From an uncultured Robinsoniella sp. (lineage in GTDB: Bacteria; Bacillota; Clostridia; Lachnospirales; Lachnospiraceae): a stretch of DNA of 36,910 nucleotides. The stretch's first letter is position 1. Every line of letters begins with the position of its first letter. The notes beneath the pieces were generated by a model. It was not told the DNA's origin. It saw nothing but the letters and a program-made list of their open reading frames with translations, and ran no database searches. Where the stretch lies: positions 1 through 36,910 of the forward strand of contig UQCR01000070.1 of assembly GCA_900539655.1 (NCBI GenBank), given 5' to 3'. The position numbers were made by a program, and so were the translations under genes. This document shows, one piece after another, positions 7,306-14,528 of the stretch.

Positions 7306-8085
7306 TCACTCTGCACTTTTTTTCTTTCTTCCATATACAACTGCAAGGATTACAATCAGAAGGGACGCCCCCGCTGCCAAAATCCAGATTTCAAATGGCG
7401 TATCATCTCCGGTTTTTACCTGTGTTACCACTTTATTTACCGGCCCCGGCGTTGTAACTTTATTATTCACAATCTTATCCGCCTGCTTCTCTGTTACGAT
7501 CTCGGTCTGGGACGGGGCATCATCATAACCGGCACGGAATTCAAACTGAAACGTTCCGTCTGCCGCCTGATAGTCGTTGGTATGGGATTCCCCGTCCAGT
7601 AAAACTGTCATTTTAAGCGTAGCAGTCTTCGAGGGCTTTAAGTTTGCCACAAGCAGCCATTCCTGCAGGCTTCCGTTCATATCCCGCAGTCCATTTTCAT
7701 CCGCTCCGATTCTGGCTGTACCATCGGATTCATTTCCGCCATATATAGTGTCTGTCTTCCCATCCTGGGTGATGGTAAGGCTGATCTGGTATGCGGCTTC
7801 GCTTGCTTTCTTTGCATCCTCGAAAGCCTTCAGCACTTCCGTCCTCATAAAAAAATCCACACTTTTTTTTGACGTATTCTTTAACAAAATTTCCTGAACC
7901 CGTTCTTCACCTGGCTGCATATCGTTAAAATCTGTTCCGAAATTATCTGTATCATCGTAATTATATTTGATATCTTGGCTGCCATCGAATGTTACCGTCG
8001 GTGTCTCTTCTGCCCCGTATGCAATTGTTGAGAATCCAAGCAAAAGTGCCAGTATCATTCCTAATGCTATTATTTTCTTCTTCAT
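7306..8085 (-). CDS. Cell-wall-anchored surface protein with KTGD sorting signal
   Basis: The 259-residue protein has a signal peptide ending near AYGA (residue 24) and an extracellular beta-rich region (NFGTDFNDMQPGEERVQEILLKN, LKPSKTATLKMTVLLDG) resembling the architecture of the TasA-like genes beside it. A classical sortase tail ends it: VKTGDDT (223-229), a hydrophobic stretch and RKKKSAE. The signal is the (x)KTGD variant of LPXTG; no sortase gene is in the window. It is the last gene of the matrix operon, 15 bases after the preceding gene, with AGGGAGG before the ATG. It probably tethers the matrix fibres to the wall, by inference from context. Confidence 0.82.
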   Translation of the reverse strand: MKKKIIALGMILALLLGFSTIAYGAEETPTVTFDGSQDIKYNYDDTDNFGTDFNDMQPGEERVQEILLKNTSKKSVDFFMRTEVLKAFEDAKKASEAAYQISLTITQDGKTDTIYGGNESDGTARIGADENGLRDMNGSLQEWLLVANLKPSKTATLKMTVLLDGESHTNDYQAADGTFQFEFRAGYDDAPSQTEIVTEKQADKIVNNKVTTPGPVNKVVTQVKTGDDTPFEIWILAAGASLLIVILAVVYGRKKKSAE

Positions 8086-8100
8086 GGCAACCTCCCTGTT

Positions 8101-8775
8101 TTACTCTTCAATCTTCGTAATGTAACCCTGAACATCTATGGTGGCAAGTACGCCCCATTCCGACATAATAGCATCCTGCCCCGCCAGAATCTGCACTGCA
8201 TCTGCCTGCATTTTCAGTTCTACCCCCAGATCCGCATAATCATTTTGCAGGTCTTGGGATATCTGAATCAGATCCATAAATATTCTTGAATTTTCTCCCG
8301 GTGCCAGTGGTTTCGTATAATATAACACCATTTGCTCATTGTCTTCCTTCTGAAGAATCCAACGGGCTTTGTCACCGGAATTATCTTTATCCTGAACTGC
8401 CGGAATTTTAATTTTTTCGGCAATCTTATTTCCATCTTTTATAAATTCACTGCCTTTGTAACTGCCCCAATATTTTGATATGGTTATTCTTGTATACAAA
8501 TCTGTGTTTTCTGTGTTTGTAATGCAGACTTCTTTTTGAATTTCTGCGCCCGGCAAAATCTGCTTTACATATACGGTACCATTTGGAATCTCCGTATAAA
8601 TGTCTTTTCCGGAACCGTCTTTCCCGACTTCATTGAATGCAATCCCGAGATTTTTCGTATTAATCTGCTGCTTTACCTGCTGTCCGGTTGCCTGAAAATA
8701 CGCCAGTGATCCGCCGATTAATGTTGCCGTAACAAGAGCGGCTGCCACGCCCATAAGGATTAATTTTTTCTTCAC
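8101..8775 (-). CDS. SipW-dependent TasA/CalY-like matrix protein
   Basis: The 224-residue protein starts with a SipW-type signal peptide (KKKLILMGVAAALVTATLIG then GSLAYFQATG), the G-x-x-AYF boundary typical of TasA, CalY/camelysin and BsaA. The rest is a secreted beta-sandwich with VKQILPGAEIQKEVCITNTE and LYTRITISKYWG. The start is a GTG at 8775 inside GTGA, overlapping the stop of the upstream signal peptidase by 4 bases, so the two are translationally coupled. Expected role: a matrix or fibre subunit cleaved by the neighbouring SipW. Confidence 0.85.
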   Translation of the reverse strand: MKKKLILMGVAAALVTATLIGGSLAYFQATGQQVKQQINTKNLGIAFNEVGKDGSGKDIYTEIPNGTVYVKQILPGAEIQKEVCITNTENTDLYTRITISKYWGSYKGSEFIKDGNKIAEKIKIPAVQDKDNSGDKARWILQKEDNEQMVLYYTKPLAPGENSRIFMDLIQISQDLQNDYADLGVELKMQADAVQILAGQDAIMSEWGVLATIDVQGYITKIEE

Positions 8776-9269
8776 TTCGCACGCTCCTTTGACTTAATCT
8801 TATCTGCTGTTACCCACAGGACAAACGCCGCTGCAAATGCTGCAATGCACACGATTGTGCCTGACCAGGAATTCAGATAGAAAGAAATACTGCCCAAAAC
8901 CGGAATACTGAATACGACCTTTCCGATGACTCTGGAAAAATCTACCGGTGTGGTATCTTCCGACTCATTGGCATCGCCTTTTGTTCTGAACTGCTGCTTT
9001 TCTTCATCTTTTACAACTACACGGTGAGTTGCCACCAGTCTGGTATCTGTTCCCATATGAAAGGTAATAGGATCCCCTGTTTTTATCTCATTAAATGCTG
9101 CTTCTTTTACATAAACTGCCGAACCCGCCGGGTATTGTGGTTCCATACTCTCGGTTAATATTCCATAAATATGATATCCAAACAGCTTCGGCAGCGTTAA
9201 CGGTGTGGCAATGAGAATGACACCTGCAATCAAAAGAATTCCGATTCCATTTAAAAGCTTTGGCAGCAT
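8772..9269 (-). CDS. sipW: Signal peptidase I, ER/SipW type (second copy)
   Basis: The 165-residue membrane enzyme releases TasA-like proteins from their signal peptides. It has an N-terminal membrane segment, the catalytic serine in ESMEP (Ser41) and a histidine in ATHRV (His82) in place of the usual lysine, which defines the ER-type Ser-His group. GDANESEDTTPVDFSRVIGKV is the third conserved box and a second membrane segment lies near the C-terminus. GGGAGG precedes the ATG at 9269. It sits between two of its probable substrates. It is clearly diverged from the other copy at 10811, so a substrate split is possible. Confidence 0.92.
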   Translation of the reverse strand: MLPKLLNGIGILLIAGVILIATPLTLPKLFGYHIYGILTESMEPQYPAGSAVYVKEAAFNEIKTGDPITFHMGTDTRLVATHRVVVKDEEKQQFRTKGDANESEDTTPVDFSRVIGKVVFSIPVLGSISFYLNSWSGTIVCIAAFAAAFVLWVTADKIKSKERAK

Positions 9270-9303
9270 CCTCTGACCTCCCCATTTTTCTTGTGCTAAA
9301 CTC

Positions 9304-9957
9304 TTATTTCTTATAAACTTCTGCTTCTACTTCCTTACCTTCTGTATTCAGCCACGAACAGGATATAATTTTTCCATTTTCTCTTTCATATGAGGGAGTA
9401 AAATGATCTGCCTGAACCGCTTCTGCCTTTATATCCACGACAACCTGGGTGTCATTCATTTCGTTCTGCCATTTGCCTGGCAGTTCTATTTCACTGAATA
9501 ACTGCAGTGTCTGCCCCGGACCCACGATTCCTGAGTCTTCTCCTCCCACATAGTAGCAATACCAGATATTTTCTGCTTTCCCGTCCGGTACGGTTACCCA
9601 GTCCTTTGACACATTTATATTGGCAATCGTTAAAGGAGGATCAGCCTGCGGCGGATTGGTTACTGTTACCACCGCCCGGATGTAACAAGCCAGGGAATCC
9701 TTTTCTACCGTAATCTTCGGCATTTTTGAGATCACATCTCCCGGCATCAGGTTTGTGGGGTCCTGATAAGTTACAGACGGACCATCCGGATTGGATGGAT
9801 CCTTCATTTCTTCCGTCAGGCTGATATCAACATGCCCCATAGAAAGTATATTGGAAGCAGATTGGCTGTCTGTAAAATAAGCGAAAGTCGCACCTACTCC
9901 CGCCAGCAGAAGAAACGCTGCCAGACTGGCGGTCTTTACGATGTTTTTCTTTTTCAT
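9304..9957 (-). CDS. SipW-dependent TasA-like matrix protein
   Basis: This 217-residue protein begins KKKNIVKTASLAAFLLLAGV followed by GATFAYFTDSQSAS, a textbook SipW-type signal (AYFTDxxSA also occurs in TasA). The mature part contains NILSMGHVDISLTEE, DLMPGD-like spacing (NLMPGDVISKMPKITVEKDS) and CYIRAVVTV, all typical of the camelysin/TasA fold. GGAGATTAAGG precedes the ATG. It lies 31 bases after the upstream TasA-like gene and 35 before the second SipW. Inferred role: a secreted fibre or matrix subunit. Confidence 0.85.
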   Translation of the reverse strand: MKKKNIVKTASLAAFLLLAGVGATFAYFTDSQSASNILSMGHVDISLTEEMKDPSNPDGPSVTYQDPTNLMPGDVISKMPKITVEKDSLACYIRAVVTVTNPPQADPPLTIANINVSKDWVTVPDGKAENIWYCYYVGGEDSGIVGPGQTLQLFSEIELPGKWQNEMNDTQVVVDIKAEAVQADHFTPSYERENGKIISCSWLNTEGKEVEAEVYKK

Positions 9958-9987
9958 AAGCCTTAATCTCCTTTTACTCTTACATTT

Positions 9988-10827
9988 CTATTGGCACATA
10001 GATGCCAGATGTGTTAACAGTTCCTGGAATTCTGCTGGAATCATTTCTGTACCTGCCGCCCAGTCGCTCTGTATTGCCTTTGCCGATGCCTGAAGTGACT
10101 TTGCTGTAATATTCAGATGATAGGAAGCGTTGTCATATCCTTTCTCCGATGTCTCAAACGTAAATGTCTTGACATTTTCACCTTTTTCTTTGTCATAATA
10201 AGCTGTCTGGCTGGTTTTTGACACGGTGCTTTGAAGCTTTGGATTCATGGTTACGCTTTGCAGCAGATAAGGTGTGGATTCTCCTGATTTTACAATTCCC
10301 ATATAGATAAATTGGTAGACACAGGTCTGGGGATTATAAGTATAAACCCATTTTCCTTCATAATCTTCCGGCTTTGTTCCCGGGGTATACTTTACTACTT
10401 CCGTACCAAAATTTTTAATTCCGACTTCTTGATAGGAAGTAATGGTTTCCCCCTCTTTTACTACATCAAAGATGACAGGAAGTTCTTCACCGGCTTTTGC
10501 TGCCAATATATCTTCCAGCTGTTTTGTCTCATCATTATATTTCTTAAGATAGACGTCTTCTCTTCGCATACAGCTTTCATCAAATCTGGCGGTTACTACC
10601 ATATCGACCGTTCCGGTGTTATCCACTTTTACCTTCTTATCAATCTCAGTTCCGGGCTTCCAGTCACTGGGCGGATCGAATTCTTCATTTAAAACCGTAT
10701 CGAATTTGCCCATGGCAAATGTGTTTTTGGCGGATTCCTGATCGCTGAAATATGCGATCGTTCCTCCTACCAAGAATACACATAATACAGCAATCAGGGA
10801 AACCAGTTTTTTACTGTTTCTCTTCAT
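9988..10827 (-). CDS. SipW-dependent TasA/BsaA-like matrix protein
   Basis: The 279-residue protein has a SipW-type signal (VSLIAVLCVFLVGGTIAYFS, then DQESAKNTFAMGKF). The mature region contains LNEEFDPPSDWKPGTEIDKKV and MVVTARFDESC, motifs shared with the BsaA-type paralogues further upstream (WKPG ... V.V.NTG ... VRFDE). It overlaps the end of the first SipW gene by 17 bases, so the two are probably coupled in translation. Confidence 0.85.
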   Translation of the reverse strand: MKRNSKKLVSLIAVLCVFLVGGTIAYFSDQESAKNTFAMGKFDTVLNEEFDPPSDWKPGTEIDKKVKVDNTGTVDMVVTARFDESCMRREDVYLKKYNDETKQLEDILAAKAGEELPVIFDVVKEGETITSYQEVGIKNFGTEVVKYTPGTKPEDYEGKWVYTYNPQTCVYQFIYMGIVKSGESTPYLLQSVTMNPKLQSTVSKTSQTAYYDKEKGENVKTFTFETSEKGYDNASYHLNITAKSLQASAKAIQSDWAAGTEMIPAEFQELLTHLASMCQ

Positions 10828-11329
10828 TCACTTCAGCCCTTTCTTTTTCCCTCTTTTTCTTCGGGAAGAGACTGTCTAATAAAACACTAATAATAATGAT
10901 AGCTGCCATAACAACAATGACAGGGATATTTTTCCCCAGGGAAATAAAGTATCCGGCATAGGGAATGGTTAACCTTGAGGCCTTTCCAACTACATCGGCA
11001 AACTGCACCGGATTAGCATCTTCTGTGGAATTGGCATCACCTTTTGTCACAAAAGCTGCACTTAAATCGTTTCTCTTTACTACCCGGTGAGTTACTAATG
11101 CATTATCACCCGCCTTAAATGTTATAGCATCTCCTGCCTGGATGTCTGCAAAGGATGTACTCTTATAATAAATTACACTGCCTACATGGTAGGTAGGCTC
11201 CATACTGCCGCTGAGGACGACAACCGGTTTATAGCCTGCCACCATTGGTGCTACAATGAGGATGTAGCAGAAAATTGCGATGTAGACAATCCAGGATAGG
11301 ATGTTGAACAGATTTTTTAGTATTTTCAT
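10811..11329 (-). CDS. sipW: Signal peptidase I, ER/SipW type (first copy)
   Basis: The 172-residue enzyme has an N-terminal membrane helix, the catalytic serine in LSGSMEPTYH (Ser42) and the ER-type histidine in LVTHRVV (His81). TKGDANSTEDANPVQFADVVG is the conserved third box, and a C-terminal membrane helix and a basic, charged tail follow. Family knowledge says such enzymes process proteins bearing SipW-type signals, of which seven are encoded here. GGACGTACTTAA precedes the ATG. Confidence 0.92.
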   Translation of the reverse strand: MKILKNLFNILSWIVYIAIFCYILIVAPMVAGYKPVVVLSGSMEPTYHVGSVIYYKSTSFADIQAGDAITFKAGDNALVTHRVVKRNDLSAAFVTKGDANSTEDANPVQFADVVGKASRLTIPYAGYFISLGKNIPVIVVMAAIIIISVLLDSLFPKKKREKERAEVNEEKQ

Positions 11330-11361
11330 TTAAGTACGTCCTTTTACTTTCGTCAGTGTTA

Positions 11362-12159
11362 TTATTTTCCAGGATATGTTACCCAGCTGGCTGCGTCAGC
11401 TGCCTGTGCATCTGCCTGAACAAACTGAGTTGTAATTGACAGTGTGTAGTTATCAGAAGCGTAACCCTTTAAGGTTTTGTCTAACTGCTTTAATGCATTT
11501 GTATATACGTCCTTGCCTTTTACCTGATCCAGTGGAAGTTCTGCTAAAGCATCCTTTAATTCTCCGGTATACTGTGTCCATGTATCATCAAAAGCCGGTT
11601 CCTGCGCATCTTTTTCAACTATTTTATAGTAGGAAGATTCGTTGTATTTACCCATATCAGTATTGTTGCATAACGTTACAGAATCCATCAGGGAGTTGGT
11701 TGTCTGGCCTGCAGCAAGCGTTTCTTTATAGTAATACCATCCATCGGATCCTACAGTCCAGTCTGTATCATCTATATTTTTATAAACAACGGATCCGTCA
11801 CCTGCTGTCTTACCATCTGTTGCATCTAACTGTAAACTATTGCTTACGGATGTTGGGCGGAATTGATCACTCTCTGATCCGATCTTGATATTTGCATTTG
11901 CCCATTCTTCGTCAAAACGTACTCTTACCCATACATCACCTTCACCGGTGTTCTTAGCTGTAACTGTTTTATCTACTTCTGCGCCAGGCTTCCAGTCCCC
12001 GCCGTCTGTGGGATTAAATTTCTCCACTGTAGTTCCTTCAAATGATGTGGTACTAAATGGGTTGTCGATGGTTGTTGTCTGGTTAAAATATGCAAATGTT
12101 CCTCCAACTACTGCTACTGCCAATATTCCAAGACCTACTACGATTTTTTTATTTTTCAT
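11362..12159 (-). CDS. BsaA-family SipW-dependent biofilm matrix protein (paralogue 2)
   Basis: The 265-residue protein starts KNKKIVVGLGILAVAVVGGT followed by FAYFNQTTT, a SipW-type signal. The mature part shows KFNPTDGGDWKPGAEVDKTV, NTGEGDVWVRVRFDEEW, a DGWYYYKETLAAGQTT box and a final YTLSITTQFVQAD. These are the landmarks of C. perfringens BsaA-like matrix proteins. It is clearly a paralogue of the gene at 12321. AGGAGGATATCAGAG precedes the ATG. A 37-bp tandem repeat separates it from the upstream paralogue. Confidence 0.88.
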   Translation of the reverse strand: MKNKKIVVGLGILAVAVVGGTFAYFNQTTTIDNPFSTTSFEGTTVEKFNPTDGGDWKPGAEVDKTVTAKNTGEGDVWVRVRFDEEWANANIKIGSESDQFRPTSVSNSLQLDATDGKTAGDGSVVYKNIDDTDWTVGSDGWYYYKETLAAGQTTNSLMDSVTLCNNTDMGKYNESSYYKIVEKDAQEPAFDDTWTQYTGELKDALAELPLDQVKGKDVYTNALKQLDKTLKGYASDNYTLSITTQFVQADAQAADAASWVTYPGK

Positions 12160-12223
12160 CTCTGATATCCTCCTGAATTTTAATATTATTTTCTTAGATT
12201 TTTATTTAATTACCTTGCAATAA

Positions 12224-12321
12224 CTTCTATATAAAACTTCTCTTTTTCTTAACTTCAATCCTTCTATATAAAACTTCTCTTTTTCTTAACTTCGATCTTC
12301 TATATAAAACTTCTCTTTTTT
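12224..12321. repeat. 36-37-bp tandem repeat between two BsaA-like genes
   Basis: Units begin at 12224 (37 bp), 12261 (36 bp) and 12297 (partial). Each starts CTTCTATATAAAACTTCTCT and continues TTTTCTTAACTTCRATC. The array fills the gap between the stop of the gene at 12321 and about 65 bases before the next start. On the coding strand each unit contains TTTTATATAGAAG, so an internal promoter or RNA stability element is possible but unproven. Confidence 0.85.
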
Positions 12322-13112
12322 TATTCTCCAACAACCAGGTTCCAGTTATCTAAACAATCCTGAGGAACTGTAGCACCAAATACTTCATTTACTGCCCCTG
12401 TGGTTGCCTGAACGGTCTGTGCAGTTACTTTTAAAGAATAATCCGCATTGCTATAACCGGTTGCCATCGGATCCTGCTCTGTAACGGATAAGTTAAAGGT
12501 TGCATCCTTTGGCATTTCGCCTGTGTATGATGTCCATTTGCTTAAATCAGTCACCTCTGGTTTTTCTGTTTCTGTTGTATAATATTTTTTATTTACATAT
12601 AAACCAAGGTCGGCATCTTTTATTAACTGCACGCTGTCTAAGAATGTCTGGGTAGTTGCACCTGCAGCCAGTTTATCTTTAAAGTAGTACCATCCGTCTG
12701 TTCCGCGAAGCCAGGTTGTGCTCACACCATTAAGTGTTAATTTTACAACGGATCCATCTTTTTTTACTAAACCATCCGTAGCATTGTCCTGCTTTGTTGT
12801 TCCATCCAGTGTAACGTTTTCTTTGATTTTTTCACCGCTTGTTTTATTTACCCATGTCTCATCAAACTTTACTCTGACTACCACATCCTGATCCCCGGTG
12901 TTTACCACTTCTACATCCTTATTTACTTCAACGCCCGGCTTCCAGTCATTACCATCCTCCGGCTTAAATTCTTCCACGATTGTTGATCCATATTTTCCGG
13001 TGTCAAATTTATTTTCTGCTGTCATTGTCTGATTGAAATATGCTAATGTTCCGCCAACCATTGCCACTGCTGCTAAACCTACAATACCTGCTGCTAATTT
13101 TTTGTTCTTCAT
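12321..13112 (-). CDS. BsaA-family SipW-dependent biofilm matrix protein (paralogue 1)
   Basis: The 263-residue protein begins MKNKKLAAGIVGLAAVAMVG then GTLAYFNQTMTAENKFDTGK, a SipW-type signal. The mature region repeats the landmarks of the next gene: EEFKPEDGNDWKPGVEVNKD, NTGDQDVVVRVKFDETW, GWYYFKDKLAAGATTQTFLD and YSLKVTAQTVQA. I chose the ATG at 13112 because GGAGGAAAAGGAT lies directly before it; an ATG five codons upstream would have no ribosome site. The pair probably arose by duplication. Confidence 0.88.
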   Translation of the reverse strand: MKNKKLAAGIVGLAAVAMVGGTLAYFNQTMTAENKFDTGKYGSTIVEEFKPEDGNDWKPGVEVNKDVEVVNTGDQDVVVRVKFDETWVNKTSGEKIKENVTLDGTTKQDNATDGLVKKDGSVVKLTLNGVSTTWLRGTDGWYYFKDKLAAGATTQTFLDSVQLIKDADLGLYVNKKYYTTETEKPEVTDLSKWTSYTGEMPKDATFNLSVTEQDPMATGYSNADYSLKVTAQTVQATTGAVNEVFGATVPQDCLDNWNLVVGE

Positions 13113-13189
13113 ATCCTTTTCCTCCATAAATTAAATTATTATTTGATTGTTTTTATTTTTTATATTAATTGGCTGTTACCAAATTAATT

Positions 13190-13831
13190 TTACTGCCATG
13201 TTACCTGGTCATTTGTTAATGTATAGGATTGCTTCCAGAGAGCCCCGGCTGCTTCCTGATTGACCTGTATGGTCTCTCCTGTTATTTTTACCTGAAGTTT
13301 ATACTGAGAATAATCGGTTCGGATTCCATGGACATCATTTGAAAGGCCCTTGCTGAATGTTACAGACTTAAGTACAGGTGTTGTGTTTGCATTCGCCTTA
13401 AAAATACTGTTATAATAATAATAACCATCCTGTTTATATGCCCAGCCATTCATATTGTCATCAAACCAGTTTAACGAACAGAACTCAGTTCCATCGGCTA
13501 TTTCATACACATTCTTATCCGACTTACTTGCTGCTATCTCAACTTCTCTGTCTGCCTGGTCTTTTAATACCACTTCTACTTTGAAACGAAGGAGAAGATC
13601 CATTGTTCCTTTATTCTCAAACCATACCTTTTTTTCTTTTTCCTCACCGGGTACCCAGTTATCTGCTTCATTAAATTTTTCTGATAAATGTATCCTGGGC
13701 TCTCCTGTACGGAAAGGATTTTTTATTTGAACCTCGCTCTGATAATAAGCGTATGTTCCGGACACTCCAATCAGTGTTATGATGCAAAGGGCGATTACTG
13801 CAAACATTTTCTTATGAAATAATCTCTTCAT
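13190..13831 (-). CDS. SipW-dependent BsaA-like matrix protein, divergent
   Basis: The 213-residue protein has a SipW-like signal (ALCIITLIGVSGTYAYYQSE), with AYY replacing AYF. The mature part keeps RIHLSEKFNEADNWVPGEEK, ENKGTMDLLLRFKV, QDGYYYYNSIFKANANTTPV and YKLQVKITGETIQV, aligning in order with the BsaA-type paralogues. GGGGGTGATAGA precedes the ATG. It lies 14 bases after the upstream gene. Confidence 0.83.
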   Translation of the reverse strand: MKRLFHKKMFAVIALCIITLIGVSGTYAYYQSEVQIKNPFRTGEPRIHLSEKFNEADNWVPGEEKEKKVWFENKGTMDLLLRFKVEVVLKDQADREVEIAASKSDKNVYEIADGTEFCSLNWFDDNMNGWAYKQDGYYYYNSIFKANANTTPVLKSVTFSKGLSNDVHGIRTDYSQYKLQVKITGETIQVNQEAAGALWKQSYTLTNDQVTWQ

Positions 13832-13845
13832 TCTATCACCCCCAC

Positions 13846-14508
13846 TTAATTTTCCCAGGTGACAGTTATTCCATCTTGCTGAATCTGTCCCTTCTTGCCA
13901 AATACTGTTTTTGTCGCATCTTCGTTTACAGCGTCTTTATTTAAAGTTCCGGACCCATCACTGCACTGTACAACTTCTGTCCGGAAATACAAATGGTAAT
14001 CCGCTTTCTTATAATCCTGAAATTCTTCTGCTGCAAAGTTCTGGAAGGAAACACTGTCCAGTACCAAACCGGTTGATGCTCCGGATTTCAAAACTTTCTT
14101 ATAATAATACCAGCCATCACTACCGGAAACCCAGTTACTGCTCTCCCTCAAGGGATTAAAGCTTTTATTCCAGTTTTTCACTGCCACATCAACATTTCCA
14201 ACTTGATTTGAAAGAAGATTTCCGGTATCCGCTCCCCCTGCCTGCCAATACTCCGTATATGACATTCGAAGAAATACTGAGGAAGATCCTTTATTTACAA
14301 ATTCAACCTCTTTTGTTACGTCTTTTCCCGTTTTGGGATTGTCAGGAAATTTCTCCTTGATTTCAACGTCCGTATTGTGTGCAGTCAGGTTATTTGTTTT
14401 TTCCACCTCTAATTTTAGAAAGGAGAAAGTAGAACCGATTCCCAGCAGCGCAATCATTCCAACTGTAAATAACAGCAGCTTACTTTTTTCTTTAATTCGA
14501 TTACGCAA
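13846..14508 (-). CDS. SipW-dependent BsaA-like matrix protein, most divergent
   Basis: The 220-residue protein starts with TTG at 14508 (ribosome site GGGGG 9 bases upstream). Its N-terminus, LLLFTVGMIALLGIGSTFSF, resembles a SipW-type signal with FSF in place of AYF, so processing by SipW is less certain. The mature part keeps the family pattern: VEIKEKFPDNPKTGKDVTKE, NKGSSSVFLRMSYTEYW, SDGWYYYKKVLKSGASTGLV and DYHLYFRTEVVQC. It lies directly after the vWA gene. Confidence 0.8.
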   Translation of the reverse strand: MRNRIKEKSKLLLFTVGMIALLGIGSTFSFLKLEVEKTNNLTAHNTDVEIKEKFPDNPKTGKDVTKEVEFVNKGSSSVFLRMSYTEYWQAGGADTGNLLSNQVGNVDVAVKNWNKSFNPLRESSNWVSGSDGWYYYKKVLKSGASTGLVLDSVSFQNFAAEEFQDYKKADYHLYFRTEVVQCSDGSGTLNKDAVNEDATKTVFGKKGQIQQDGITVTWEN

Positions 14509-14528
14509 TATTCTCTGCCCCCTTTCTT

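Noticed and set aside
10312..10692. Plus-strand open frames of 100-150 codons opposite the matrix genes
   Set aside because: They mirror the codon pattern of well-supported minus-strand genes and have no ribosome sites or recognisable domains.
12224..12321. Possible CRISPR array
   Set aside because: The units are head-to-tail without unique spacers. The arrays at 2870-3063 and 3118-3240 fail for the same reason.
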